From contig CANQNN010000021.1 of assembly GCA_947625205.1 (NCBI GenBank), positions 1 through 45,607 of the forward strand: a stretch of 45,607 nt of DNA. Direction: 5' to 3'. Of this stretch, positions 26,130-34,249 are shown one piece after another. Origin of the DNA: an uncultured Lachnospiraceae bacterium. Its GTDB lineage: Bacteria > Bacillota > Clostridia > Lachnospirales > Lachnospiraceae. A model generated the notes under the pieces. The model ran no database searches. It was not told where the DNA came from and saw nothing but the letters and a program-made list of their open reading frames with translations. Position 1 is the stretch's first letter; each line of letters starts with the position of its first letter. The position numbers and the translations under genes were made by a program.

Positions 26130-27254
26130 TCATATATTCTGCTTAGTCCCGATCTCTTTCTCCACCGTCATGCGGTACAAGCGTCCGTCCCCGGTGATTT
26201 CAAGTTTACATAAGTACCCGGTGCCGGGGTCACACCGATAGTCATAATACTCTTTATGTGGCTCGGCGTATTGGCTTAAGATACTCATAACAGTGCCGCC
26301 ATGCACGATAAAAGCAGTGTCCCCGGTAAGTGCAGGGAGCAATCGTTCAAACGCCCTACAGCACCGGTCCGCCGTCTGTGCCATCGATTCTCCCTCCGGA
26401 AAGGGCAGACGGCCGCCGCTGTCGATCCATGCCTGGTACTTATCCCTGCAGTTTTCATCCGCCATCAGCTCCTCGTGATTTTTATATTCAAAAAGCCCGA
26501 AATCCGTCTCCCGGAGTTGACTCTCCGGCTGCGGACCGATCCCGGGGTAAATGAGAGTAGCGGTCTGCAGACACCTCGTCATAGGGCTTACAACGACCTG
26601 TCGCACATCGGGATATATCCTTCCCTGCCTGCCGCGCTCTATCGCTGCTCTGCCCTCATCGCACAGTGGCTCGTCCGTTGTCCCGGTATATCTTTTCTCA
26701 AGATTGCCACAGGTCGCGCCATGCCGTATGAACGCTGCCCTGACCGTGCGCTTGATCGTCTGCCCGATCCCACAGTACACGCGCTCGACAGACTCCGCCT
26801 CCTTTGCCAGCTCGCACAGCACCCGGCCCACGCATTCCCGATAAGCGCGCTCCTCTTTGTCAACAGGGACGATCCCACCGCCCACTTCATCGCAGATAAG
26901 AATGACGTCCGGGTTGTCCTGCATCAGACTTCGTATATACCGCAGCGCATTCTCCGGCTGCGCACTGCCGGGCTGCGCGGCTTCCCCGCAAGGATTGGAC
27001 ATCGGATCGCGGTACATCGTTTGACGGATTATGTTATGTAAACCATTTATGCACTTCCACCTGCTTTCGGTTATACACTTTCCCACGCCCCCGGAATTGT
27101 CACTTCCCGCCGCACAACCGCTGTCTGTCTGCGCCAGGCAATCCTGTTCGGACAGCGGATATCCGTCCCGGCAGATACAGGCATCCTCTATATGATATTT
27201 TGCTTTGACATAATCTGTCTTGCCCTGAAAGGCGCCGCCGATCACCAGACGCAT
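26130..27254 (-). CDS. cobC: CobU-like / alpha-ribazole phosphatase fusion
   Basis: 374 residues in two parts. Residues 1 to ~170 start MRLVIGGAFQGKTDY, a P-loop like that of CobU, and contain ICDEVGGGIVPVDKEERAYRE, the CobU NEVG-like motif; a Cys-rich insert (~35-75) lies between. Residues ~172-374 are a histidine phosphatase: FIRHGATCGN (H178), a second Arg in VSPMTRCLQTA, ETDFGLFEYKNHEEL, and FIVHGGTVMS. The phosphatase should remove phosphate from alpha-ribazole 5'-phosphate (or adenosylcobalamin phosphate). A normal cobU is present nearby, so the N-terminal half is redundant or altered. The CobU half lacks the usual His nucleophile region in recognisable form. Confidence 0.75.
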   Translation of the reverse strand: MRLVIGGAFQGKTDYVKAKYHIEDACICRDGYPLSEQDCLAQTDSGCAAGSDNSGGVGKCITESRWKCINGLHNIIRQTMYRDPMSNPCGEAAQPGSAQPENALRYIRSLMQDNPDVILICDEVGGGIVPVDKEERAYRECVGRVLCELAKEAESVERVYCGIGQTIKRTVRAAFIRHGATCGNLEKRYTGTTDEPLCDEGRAAIERGRQGRIYPDVRQVVVSPMTRCLQTATLIYPGIGPQPESQLRETDFGLFEYKNHEELMADENCRDKYQAWIDSGGRLPFPEGESMAQTADRCCRAFERLLPALTGDTAFIVHGGTVMSILSQYAEPHKEYYDYRCDPGTGYLCKLEITGDGRLYRMTVEKEIGTKQNI

Positions 27255-27335
27255 GCTCTTATCCTGTCCTTTCCTTCCGTTTCTTCGGCTTATTCCGTTT
27301 CCTCGGTTTATTCTGTCTCTTCTACTTTTTTCCGT

Positions 27336-30188
27336 TTACTCTTTTCCCTGCTTCACCTGTTCCACATATGCAGTCACTTCATCGGAAGCGTCCGCCATCA
27401 GATAATTTCTGCCGCCTGCAGCACCCGGCCGGGCAATCAGAAACATCCGGCGAAGCTCTTCCCCCGCTGCCATGACTTCCTCCTGAAATTCCGCCGCCGA
27501 TACACGTATCGCGCCTGCTCCCATGATGATGAGCTGTTCCAGCCCGTCAGAGGTCGCCACCCGGACACGGTATTTTCTCCCGATCTCATGCGTCACCTTC
27601 TCGATATACTGATCCGCCGTCTCAGCCTCCTTGGTATAAACCACGTCAATATTGTGATAACGCTGCGTGCTGCCCGGATTGCCCTTCACCTTGTAGGCAT
27701 CAAACACCAGGATCAGCCGCATCCTGCGATACCCCTGATAATTGCTCAGAATGTCCATCAGCCTGCTTCGCGCGCCGGCCAGACTTGTCTTCGCAAGCTC
27801 GTTGAGAGAATCCCATGCAAAAATGATATTGTAACCGTCCACAAGAAGATATTCTTCCTGCGGCGCCTTATTTTCTTTACCGTTTGACGGATAGCGTTTA
27901 CCCGTCCCGGTTTCTGCCGCATCAGAATGCCTATCCTCTGTATTTCCCGATGCGGAACCGCTTCGAATCGTTTTGGCCCACCCCTGCTTCTTACGTTCCT
28001 TCGTCCCGTAAGTGCGGTTCATGATCTCATCGATCTCGTCCTGCGCGATAAAATCCTCCGTTCTGCCTGCCGGACGTTCTATCCTGTGCGCCGCCTGAAC
28101 CCTGTCCGCATATTCCGCACCGGCCGGCGCCGGTGCATCATCCGTCTTCGCCAGCACGCCCGGCAGATGCATATATTCCTCTACCTGATCCCACTCGACC
28201 ACAAATCCCGCTCCGTGTGCACAGAATACCGAACCGCACGGATTCTGCGTATCGCGCTGCGCATCATAACCGATGTCCGCGATCACCTGCTGCGCGTTAT
28301 GGCAGGGCTCATAACCTTTTAACTCCGTATACAGTCTGCCCCTGCCGCCGGAATAGGCTGCCACCTCGGACTGGTAGCCCGCCAGCTCCGAGGCAGGCAC
28401 TGTTCCTGTCAGCACCGCGTATTCGCCCACCGTTTCCGGCGCGCCGAATCTGCCGGACTTCGCCTGCATATCAGTCATGCCGCGCCCGATCATGGCCGCC
28501 GGAAGTTCCAGTCTGAAATGACAGACAGGCTCCAGCAGAATATTCTGCGCCTTGCATAGCCCCTGTCTGACTGCGCGGTATGTTGCCTGCCTGAAATCGC
28601 CGCCCTCGGTATGCTTCAAATGGGCGCGCCCCGCCATAAGCGTGATCCGCATATCCGTGACCGGAGAGCCTGTCAGCACCCCGGGATGCTCTTTTTCGCC
28701 AAGATGCGTCAGGATAAGCCTCTGCCAGTTCCGGTCAAGCTCGTCCTCACTGCAGCGGGACGCAAATGTAAGTCCGCTTCCCGGCTCGCCCGGTTCCATC
28801 AGAAGATGCACCTCGGCATAATGCCTCAGCGGTTCGTAGTGTCCCACGCCCTCCACAGGCGCGGCGATCGTCTCTTTGTAGACGATGCTTCCCTCACCGA
28901 AATCCACTTCCACCGCAAACCGCTCCCTTATGATATTGCGCAGTATCTCAAGCTGCACTTCTCCCATGAGCTGGGCCTGCAGTTCTCCCGCCTGTTCGTT
29001 CCAGACAATATGGAGCTGCGGTTCTTCCTCCTCAAGCTGGCATAATTCAGTATACATCCGATGCACATCGCACCCGTCAGGCAGAATAATGCGGTAAGTC
29101 ATGATCGGTTCTAACAGCGGGACGGTCGTCCTCTCCGCCTCCGTTCCCAGTCCTTCCCCGCAACAGGTCGATACCGGTCCCGTCAGCGCGCAGATCGTGC
29201 CCGCAGTGACCTCCTGCTCTACCGTATATTTTTCTCCGGAATAAATGCGGATCTGATCGATCTTTTCCTCCGCGCCATGCCGAGAACGCCCGTCACTTCC
29301 GGATATTCCCGCCGCGCACAGGCCGCCGGAGGTCTGTATCGTCTGCTTGACCCGCAGACTCCCGCCCGTGATCTTGACATAGGTCAGACGGATCCCCTGT
29401 GCATCCCTTGCGATCTTATAGACACGTGCGCCAAACTCCTGCGGATATGACGGCATCCGGGTGTATGCGCACAGACCGTCCAGCAGCGTATCCACGCCCT
29501 CTGCTTTCAACGCCGATCCGAAATAACACGGAAAAATCTTGCGCTGTGCGATAAGCTCTGCGATCGTCCCGCTGCTGATCGGCGCTCCGTCCTGCTCTGA
29601 TGACGCCGCCTGCTCTGATGACACCGGGGACGCTTCCGCCGTCATTTCCAGATACTGCTCTAACAGCTTCTCATCGCAGACCGCGACTTCCTCGTAAAAA
29701 GCCTCGTCCCTTTTCCCGAACGCCACACAGCGCCCGTCCAATGTCTCTTTCAGCTGTCGAAGCAGCGCCGCCGCATCCGTATCCGGCTGGTCCATCTTAT
29801 TGATAAAAAGAAATACAGGCACACGATACCGCTTAAGCAGTCTCCACAGCGTCAGCACATGCCCCTGCACACCGTCGGCACCGCTTATGACAAGTATGGC
29901 ATAGTCGAGCACCTGAAGCGTCCTCTCCATCTCCGCCGAGAAATCCACATGCCCCGGCGTGTCAAGCAGCGTGATGTCCGTATCTTTCCACCGCAGATTC
30001 GCCTGCTTGGAAAAAATCGTGATGCCACGGTCGCGCTCCTGTCTGTCATTGTCCAGAAAAGCGTCCCCGTGATCGACACGCCCCATCTTACGTATGCTGC
30101 CGCTCTTATACAATATGCTTTCCGCCAGAGTTGTCTTGCCGGCGTCCACATGGGCCAGGATGCCCACAACCAGTTTCTTGCCGCTCAT
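27336..30188 (-). CDS. TetM-like ribosomal GTPase fused to Rae1/YacP-like NYN nuclease
   Basis: 950 residues. Residues 1 to ~690 are an EF-G/TetM-type translational GTPase: G1 AHVDAGKTT, G2 ERDRGITI, G3 DTPGHVDF, G4 NKMD, G5 GSAL, then the EF-G-like later domains. After a polar linker (~700-778), residues 781 to ~925 are a NYN nuclease closely resembling B. subtilis Rae1 (YacP): LLVDGYNIIFAW, VFDAYKVKG, FTKE-like YTKEAETADQYIE and VATSDGLEQ keep the acidic residues. Rae1 is a ribosome-dependent endonuclease that cuts mRNA in the A site, where TetM-type factors also bind. The gene lies between cobS and the CobU/CobC fusion. Tetracycline resistance is not shown. Confidence 0.88.
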   Translation of the reverse strand: MSGKKLVVGILAHVDAGKTTLAESILYKSGSIRKMGRVDHGDAFLDNDRQERDRGITIFSKQANLRWKDTDITLLDTPGHVDFSAEMERTLQVLDYAILVISGADGVQGHVLTLWRLLKRYRVPVFLFINKMDQPDTDAAALLRQLKETLDGRCVAFGKRDEAFYEEVAVCDEKLLEQYLEMTAEASPVSSEQAASSEQDGAPISSGTIAELIAQRKIFPCYFGSALKAEGVDTLLDGLCAYTRMPSYPQEFGARVYKIARDAQGIRLTYVKITGGSLRVKQTIQTSGGLCAAGISGSDGRSRHGAEEKIDQIRIYSGEKYTVEQEVTAGTICALTGPVSTCCGEGLGTEAERTTVPLLEPIMTYRIILPDGCDVHRMYTELCQLEEEEPQLHIVWNEQAGELQAQLMGEVQLEILRNIIRERFAVEVDFGEGSIVYKETIAAPVEGVGHYEPLRHYAEVHLLMEPGEPGSGLTFASRCSEDELDRNWQRLILTHLGEKEHPGVLTGSPVTDMRITLMAGRAHLKHTEGGDFRQATYRAVRQGLCKAQNILLEPVCHFRLELPAAMIGRGMTDMQAKSGRFGAPETVGEYAVLTGTVPASELAGYQSEVAAYSGGRGRLYTELKGYEPCHNAQQVIADIGYDAQRDTQNPCGSVFCAHGAGFVVEWDQVEEYMHLPGVLAKTDDAPAPAGAEYADRVQAAHRIERPAGRTEDFIAQDEIDEIMNRTYGTKERKKQGWAKTIRSGSASGNTEDRHSDAAETGTGKRYPSNGKENKAPQEEYLLVDGYNIIFAWDSLNELAKTSLAGARSRLMDILSNYQGYRRMRLILVFDAYKVKGNPGSTQRYHNIDVVYTKEAETADQYIEKVTHEIGRKYRVRVATSDGLEQLIIMGAGAIRVSAAEFQEEVMAAGEELRRMFLIARPGAAGGRNYLMADASDEVTAYVEQVKQGKE

Positions 30189-30218
30189 ACCGTTTATTCC
30201 TTTAGTTTACATAACTTA

Positions 30219-30986
30219 TTACAGAATCCGTCCCATCATGCCGATGATGATCACGCACACAAGCTCGCACAGGCACAGAAAATATCCGGCCAGATCCCCC
30301 GTAATACCGTCCAACTGCCTGATGGACATATAATAATAGTATGTCCAGACCCACATGACCGCAAGCGACATCACAGCCCCGACTAACGGCTGCACCAGTA
30401 TCGCCGTGATAAAACTCAAAGCAAGGATCGCCGCCAGAATGATACGCACCGCTTTTTTATGCGCCATAGAGGAAAATGAATAGAGCGTTCCGTCTTTCTT
30501 CGCCGCCGGAAACCATACCATCCCCATGCCGCTGAGCGTCCTTGATATGATAAAGCTAAGCCCCAGAAGCAGAAGCTGCTCCTGCTTCCATATAAGCGTC
30601 AGCCCCGCGCAGTACAGCATGAAAAAACTGATTGCGGAAACCACTGCAAAAGAACCCACATGGGGATCATCCAGAATCTCCAGTTTTTTCTCCTTCTTCG
30701 CATAAGAACGCAGAGCATCCGTCGTGTCTAAAAAGCCGTCCAGATGAATGCCGCCCGTCACCGTTACCGGCAGTACCGCTCCCACAAGCGCAAAGCATAC
30801 CTGTCCGAAACCGCATGCGGCGCACACCATACTCCACGCATAGAGAAGCGCCCCGATCAGCACGCCCACAACCGGAAAAAAGCAGATCGCATATTTCATG
30901 TTCTTCCTGTTCCACTCCACCTGAGGCACCGGAATCCTGGAGTACATGCCGACTGCTATGATAAATCCGTTAATAATAGATCTCAT
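30219..30986 (-). CDS. cobS: adenosylcobinamide-GDP ribazoletransferase (cobalamin synthase)
   Basis: 255 residues, polytopic membrane protein that joins adenosylcobinamide-GDP and alpha-ribazole. Conserved GMYSRIPVP at the N-terminus, CFFPVVGVLIGALLY, and TGGIHLDGFLDTTDAL, followed by DPHVGSFAV; the D-x4-D type metal site lies in HLDGFLDTTD. GGGGGAG precedes the ATG. Lies 34 bp after cobU. Confidence 0.96.
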   Translation of the reverse strand: MRSIINGFIIAVGMYSRIPVPQVEWNRKNMKYAICFFPVVGVLIGALLYAWSMVCAACGFGQVCFALVGAVLPVTVTGGIHLDGFLDTTDALRSYAKKEKKLEILDDPHVGSFAVVSAISFFMLYCAGLTLIWKQEQLLLLGLSFIISRTLSGMGMVWFPAAKKDGTLYSFSSMAHKKAVRIILAAILALSFITAILVQPLVGAVMSLAVMWVWTYYYYMSIRQLDGITGDLAGYFLCLCELVCVIIIGMMGRIL

Positions 30987-31020
30987 AGAAACTCCCCCTT
31001 ATTACAGATGATATAAACCG

Positions 31021-31602
31021 TTATTTTACTTTCATCGGTACGGTATAGACCACTTCCACCGCCTCATCTGCCATCCTTACAAGTCTCCGGTTAATAGCGC
31101 TCATGTATCTTATGTAAACCATTGTGTCTTTTCCATAAGTACCGCCGTCCGTAAAAATCTCATTTGTGACAACGATCAGATGTTTGCATTGTCGGGAAAT
31201 ACAGGATATCCCTGACAGGATCTTATCGACGGCATTCCCGTCTCTCTCCGTCAATGGCGTGTCCGGCTGCCGATATGATAGCGTATCCGTTTCCGTACAC
31301 GCAGAAAACATCTCATTGGCAAGCAGATTCGACATACATTCCAGAAGGACCGTGGCGTCACGGCACCTGTCCGCGCCGATCATGCCCGCAATATTTTCGA
31401 TATCCCGGTAACATTCCAGCGTGATAAAGCCCTTACCTGCCCGCTGCATACGGTGCCTTGCCACCCGTGCCCTGCCTTCTTCTCCGTAAGGTTCCATCGT
31501 TGCCGCATAATACAGACCTCTACCGTCTGCAAGCCTTACCGCCATATCTTCCGCATATTCGGACTTTCCGCTTCCGCTCACTCCCATAATGACCGACAGC
31601 AT
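31021..31602 (-). CDS. cobU: adenosylcobinamide kinase / guanylyltransferase
   Basis: 193 residues. Phosphorylates adenosylcobinamide and adds GMP. P-loop IMGVSGSGKSEYAED, then YYAATMEP, VARHRMQRAGKGFITLE, with the His of the guanylylation site in RHR, LLECMSNLLANEMF and IVVTNEIFTDGGTYG, the usual NEVG region. The start at 31602 has GGAGG 8-9 bases upstream; the longer open frame to 31695 lacks a site. The sequence is closer to normal CobU than the fused copy at 26130-27254. Confidence 0.9.
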   Translation of the reverse strand: MLSVIMGVSGSGKSEYAEDMAVRLADGRGLYYAATMEPYGEEGRARVARHRMQRAGKGFITLECYRDIENIAGMIGADRCRDATVLLECMSNLLANEMFSACTETDTLSYRQPDTPLTERDGNAVDKILSGISCISRQCKHLIVVTNEIFTDGGTYGKDTMVYIRYMSAINRRLVRMADEAVEVVYTVPMKVK

Positions 31603-31695
31603 ATGTACGTTTCCTCCAGCACAGGCTTTCCATAACTCCGCCATGACCCCGCATGATACGGTTTCTTCATAAGCCTGCATCCTTCTTCTGACCAA

Positions 31696-32781
31696 TCAAC
31701 GATACCGCCTGTAAGCCTCGATCTCCATCTGCTCAAACGAATCGTTCAGACGGTATACTGCAAGCGCCATGTCGAGCATCGGAAAAAGCATGGCTGCTCC
31801 CGTTCCCTCTCCCAGCGCCATATCTGCGGAAATGACCGGCCGCAGCTGCAGCGCGTCCGCAACCGCCTGCGCCGCCGGTTCCCTGCTCATGTGGGACGCG
31901 ATCAGATATTCCCTTACGCCAGGCGCCAGCCGATCCGCCGCCAGCGCAGCCGCCATCGTGATCATGCCGTCCAAGATCACCGGCATACGGCAGAGCGCCC
32001 CGCCTATCATGACGCCTGCAAGTCCCGCGATATCCAGCCCGCCCACAGCGGCAAGCACGTCAAAAGCATCCGCATGATACAAATCATACCGTTCAATGGC
32101 CTGACCGATCACCGTCTTCTTGCGCGCCAGCCCTGCATCGTCAATTCCCGCACCGCACCCCACCGTCTGACCGGGCGGCAGCTTAAGAAGCGCGCTGCAC
32201 ACTGCCGCAGACGTAGTGGTATTGCCGATTCCCATCTCTCCGCAGCCCAGGATCGTGTACCCCTGATCCCGGCATTCCCGCACCCAGGCGATCCCTTCAC
32301 GGACCGCTGCCAGGACTTCCGATTCGGTCATGGCAGGCTCTCTCGTAAAATCGCGGGTGCCGTTTCTGATCTTACGCCGTCTGATATTGCCGCATGATAT
32401 CTCTCCGCGAATGCCGATATCCGTGACAAGCACATCCGCGCCGGCTATAGTGGCCATCCGATTGACCGAAGAACGCCCGGCAGCCATATTGACGGCAACC
32501 GCCGCCGTCACCCGGTCGGAAGTCTGGCTGACCCCCTGCGCCACAATACCGTTGTCCGCGCACATCACTAGGATCGCCCGGCGTTCTGTCCGCACGTCTG
32601 CTGTCCGCTGGATCCCCGCGATCCGCACGATCATCCGCTCAAACTCCCCCAATCCGTCCAAGGGTTTGGCGATGGCATCCAGCCTCGCGCGCGCCTGCCG
32701 CATGGAAGCAGTGTCCAAAGGGTCCGTCTTTAGTTTACATAACTCGTCACGACTATTGATTACAATATTCTCTATATTCAT
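31696..32781 (-). CDS. cobT: nicotinate-nucleotide-dimethylbenzimidazole phosphoribosyltransferase
   Basis: 361 residues; activates the lower-ligand base to alpha-ribazole phosphate. Signatures: KPLDGLGEFERMIVRIAGIQ, VMCADNGIVAQGVSQT, GCGEMGIGNTTTSAAV, GLDIAGLAGVMIGGA and the catalytic Glu in ALGEGTGAAM. It is the first gene of the cobalamin unit, 55 bp downstream of the MATE gene. I looked for a cobalamin riboswitch upstream and did not find one. Confidence 0.97.
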   Translation of the reverse strand: MNIENIVINSRDELCKLKTDPLDTASMRQARARLDAIAKPLDGLGEFERMIVRIAGIQRTADVRTERRAILVMCADNGIVAQGVSQTSDRVTAAVAVNMAAGRSSVNRMATIAGADVLVTDIGIRGEISCGNIRRRKIRNGTRDFTREPAMTESEVLAAVREGIAWVRECRDQGYTILGCGEMGIGNTTTSAAVCSALLKLPPGQTVGCGAGIDDAGLARKKTVIGQAIERYDLYHADAFDVLAAVGGLDIAGLAGVMIGGALCRMPVILDGMITMAAALAADRLAPGVREYLIASHMSREPAAQAVADALQLRPVISADMALGEGTGAAMLFPMLDMALAVYRLNDSFEQMEIEAYRRYR

Positions 32782-32836
32782 ATTCTATGCCAGCTTTCGT
32801 ACCGTTACGCCTGTGATTTCTCACACTATCAGTATA

Positions 32837-34219
32837 TCATAACGAGGCGAACCGCCTGCGGATACCCGCCATTCTCACATAATAGCTGGTCAGGAGCACC
32901 ACGTCCGCGCCCGCCCACGCAAGCACCTCAGCCCAGAAGAGCCCCTCGCTTCCGATCAGCCCCGGCAGTAAAAGGATCGTCAGGATACGCATGACAAATT
33001 CCGCACCGCCCGACACCATCGGCATGACCGTATCGCCAAGTCCCTGCAGAGATGAGCGGTAGATATGCAGAAGATATAGTACAGGCAGAAACGCCGCCAT
33101 AACACACAGATAATGATAGGCGATCTCCACCGTTGTCGCAGCGTCCCTTGGATCTCCCGAAATAAATGCCCCTACGATCTGCCTGCCAAAAAGAAACATC
33201 GCCGCACTGATGAGAGCCGCCGTCACGATTCCCATCGCCGCGCCGGTATGGACGCCCTTATGAATGCGCCCGATCTGCGCCGCGCCATAATTCTGCCCCA
33301 CATAGGTCGTGAGCGCGAAGCCGTAAGAGATCGCCGCGATCTCCAGGATCCCGTACAGCTTATTGGTAGCGGTAAAGCCCGCGATATACAGAACGCCGTA
33401 GCCGTTGATGACAAACTGCACCACCAGTCCGCCCACGGAAATGATCAGGTTCTGAAACGCAAACGGCATGGCAAGCTTCAGAAGATCCGCAGCGATCCCT
33501 TTTTCAAAACGACAGCCCGATCCCTGTATCCTGACCGCCTCGATCCGCCGAAGCGACAGATAGCAGATGAACGCCGACAGCGCCTGTCCGATCAGCGTAG
33601 CGGCGGCCGCGCCCGCGACGCCCCACCTGAAAACGATCACAAATAACAGATCAAGGACGATATTGCACAGGGATGCAATGATCATAGCCACAAGCGGCGT
33701 CCTGCTGTCGCCCAGTGCACGCAGGACAGACGCCCCAAAGTTGTATGCCATTACGATGGGGATTCCGGCAAATATCACGCTCAAATAGGTGACTGTGATC
33801 GGAAAGATCTCTTCGGGCGTATGTAAAAGGCGTAAAATCGGCCTTAAAGCGGCAAACGCAAAACAAAGCACCGCCGCCGCACACATAGCGGAAAGCGCCA
33901 TCGATGTGACATAGGTCTTTTTAAGCCTCTTAAGATCATTGGCGCCAAACTCCTGCGCAAGACGGATGGAAAAGCCCTGCGCAAACCCCTGTACCATACT
34001 TAAGACAAGCCAGTTCAGCCATTCGCCGTTGCCGATTGCCGCCAGCGCGTTAAGCCCCAACACTCTGCCAACAACCATAGAATCCACCAGCGTATAGAGC
34101 TGCTGAAAGACATTTCCCACCATCAGAGGCAGCGCAAAGGCAATGAGGATCCGCAGCGGCGACCCCGACGTCATATTTTTTACTGAATGTAACGTTCTTG
34201 ATCTTTGCATCCCTTTCAT
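32837..34219 (-). CDS. MATE-family efflux transporter
   Basis: 460 residues with about 12 helices in two similar halves. MATE-typical text: FALPLMVGNVFQQLYTLVDSMVVGRVLG, IRLAQEFGANDLKRLKKTY, AYNFGASVLRALGDSRTPL and YRSSLQGLGDTVMPM. The closest recognisable type is the NorM/DinF-like sodium- or proton-driven drug exporter common in gut Firmicutes. Substrate unknown. It runs in the same direction as cobT 55 bp downstream, but functional linkage is not indicated. Confidence 0.92.
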   Translation of the reverse strand: MKGMQRSRTLHSVKNMTSGSPLRILIAFALPLMVGNVFQQLYTLVDSMVVGRVLGLNALAAIGNGEWLNWLVLSMVQGFAQGFSIRLAQEFGANDLKRLKKTYVTSMALSAMCAAAVLCFAFAALRPILRLLHTPEEIFPITVTYLSVIFAGIPIVMAYNFGASVLRALGDSRTPLVAMIIASLCNIVLDLLFVIVFRWGVAGAAAATLIGQALSAFICYLSLRRIEAVRIQGSGCRFEKGIAADLLKLAMPFAFQNLIISVGGLVVQFVINGYGVLYIAGFTATNKLYGILEIAAISYGFALTTYVGQNYGAAQIGRIHKGVHTGAAMGIVTAALISAAMFLFGRQIVGAFISGDPRDAATTVEIAYHYLCVMAAFLPVLYLLHIYRSSLQGLGDTVMPMVSGGAEFVMRILTILLLPGLIGSEGLFWAEVLAWAGADVVLLTSYYVRMAGIRRRFASL

Positions 34220-34249
34220 TCCATCTTTTTTATTTTCAACAGACTGCCC

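Larger units (their letters stand above)
25399..32743. repeat. dispersed 10-mer GTTTACATAA, cobalamin-region copies
   Basis: Exact copies at 25399, 26203, 30205 and 32733 (written on the plus strand) and at 27034 and 31110 (reverse complement); two further copies lie at 1013 and 4345. Six of the eight extend to GTTTACATAAC. Five of these six cobalamin-region copies lie inside genes, in more than one reading frame and in both orientations; the copy at 30205 is between cobS and the GTPase-nuclease gene. Confidence 0.8.

Noticed and set aside
27336..30188. Simple tetracycline resistance gene (tetM/tetW class)
   Set aside because: The GTPase part is only TetM-like and carries a C-terminal nuclease; no resistance can be claimed from sequence alone.
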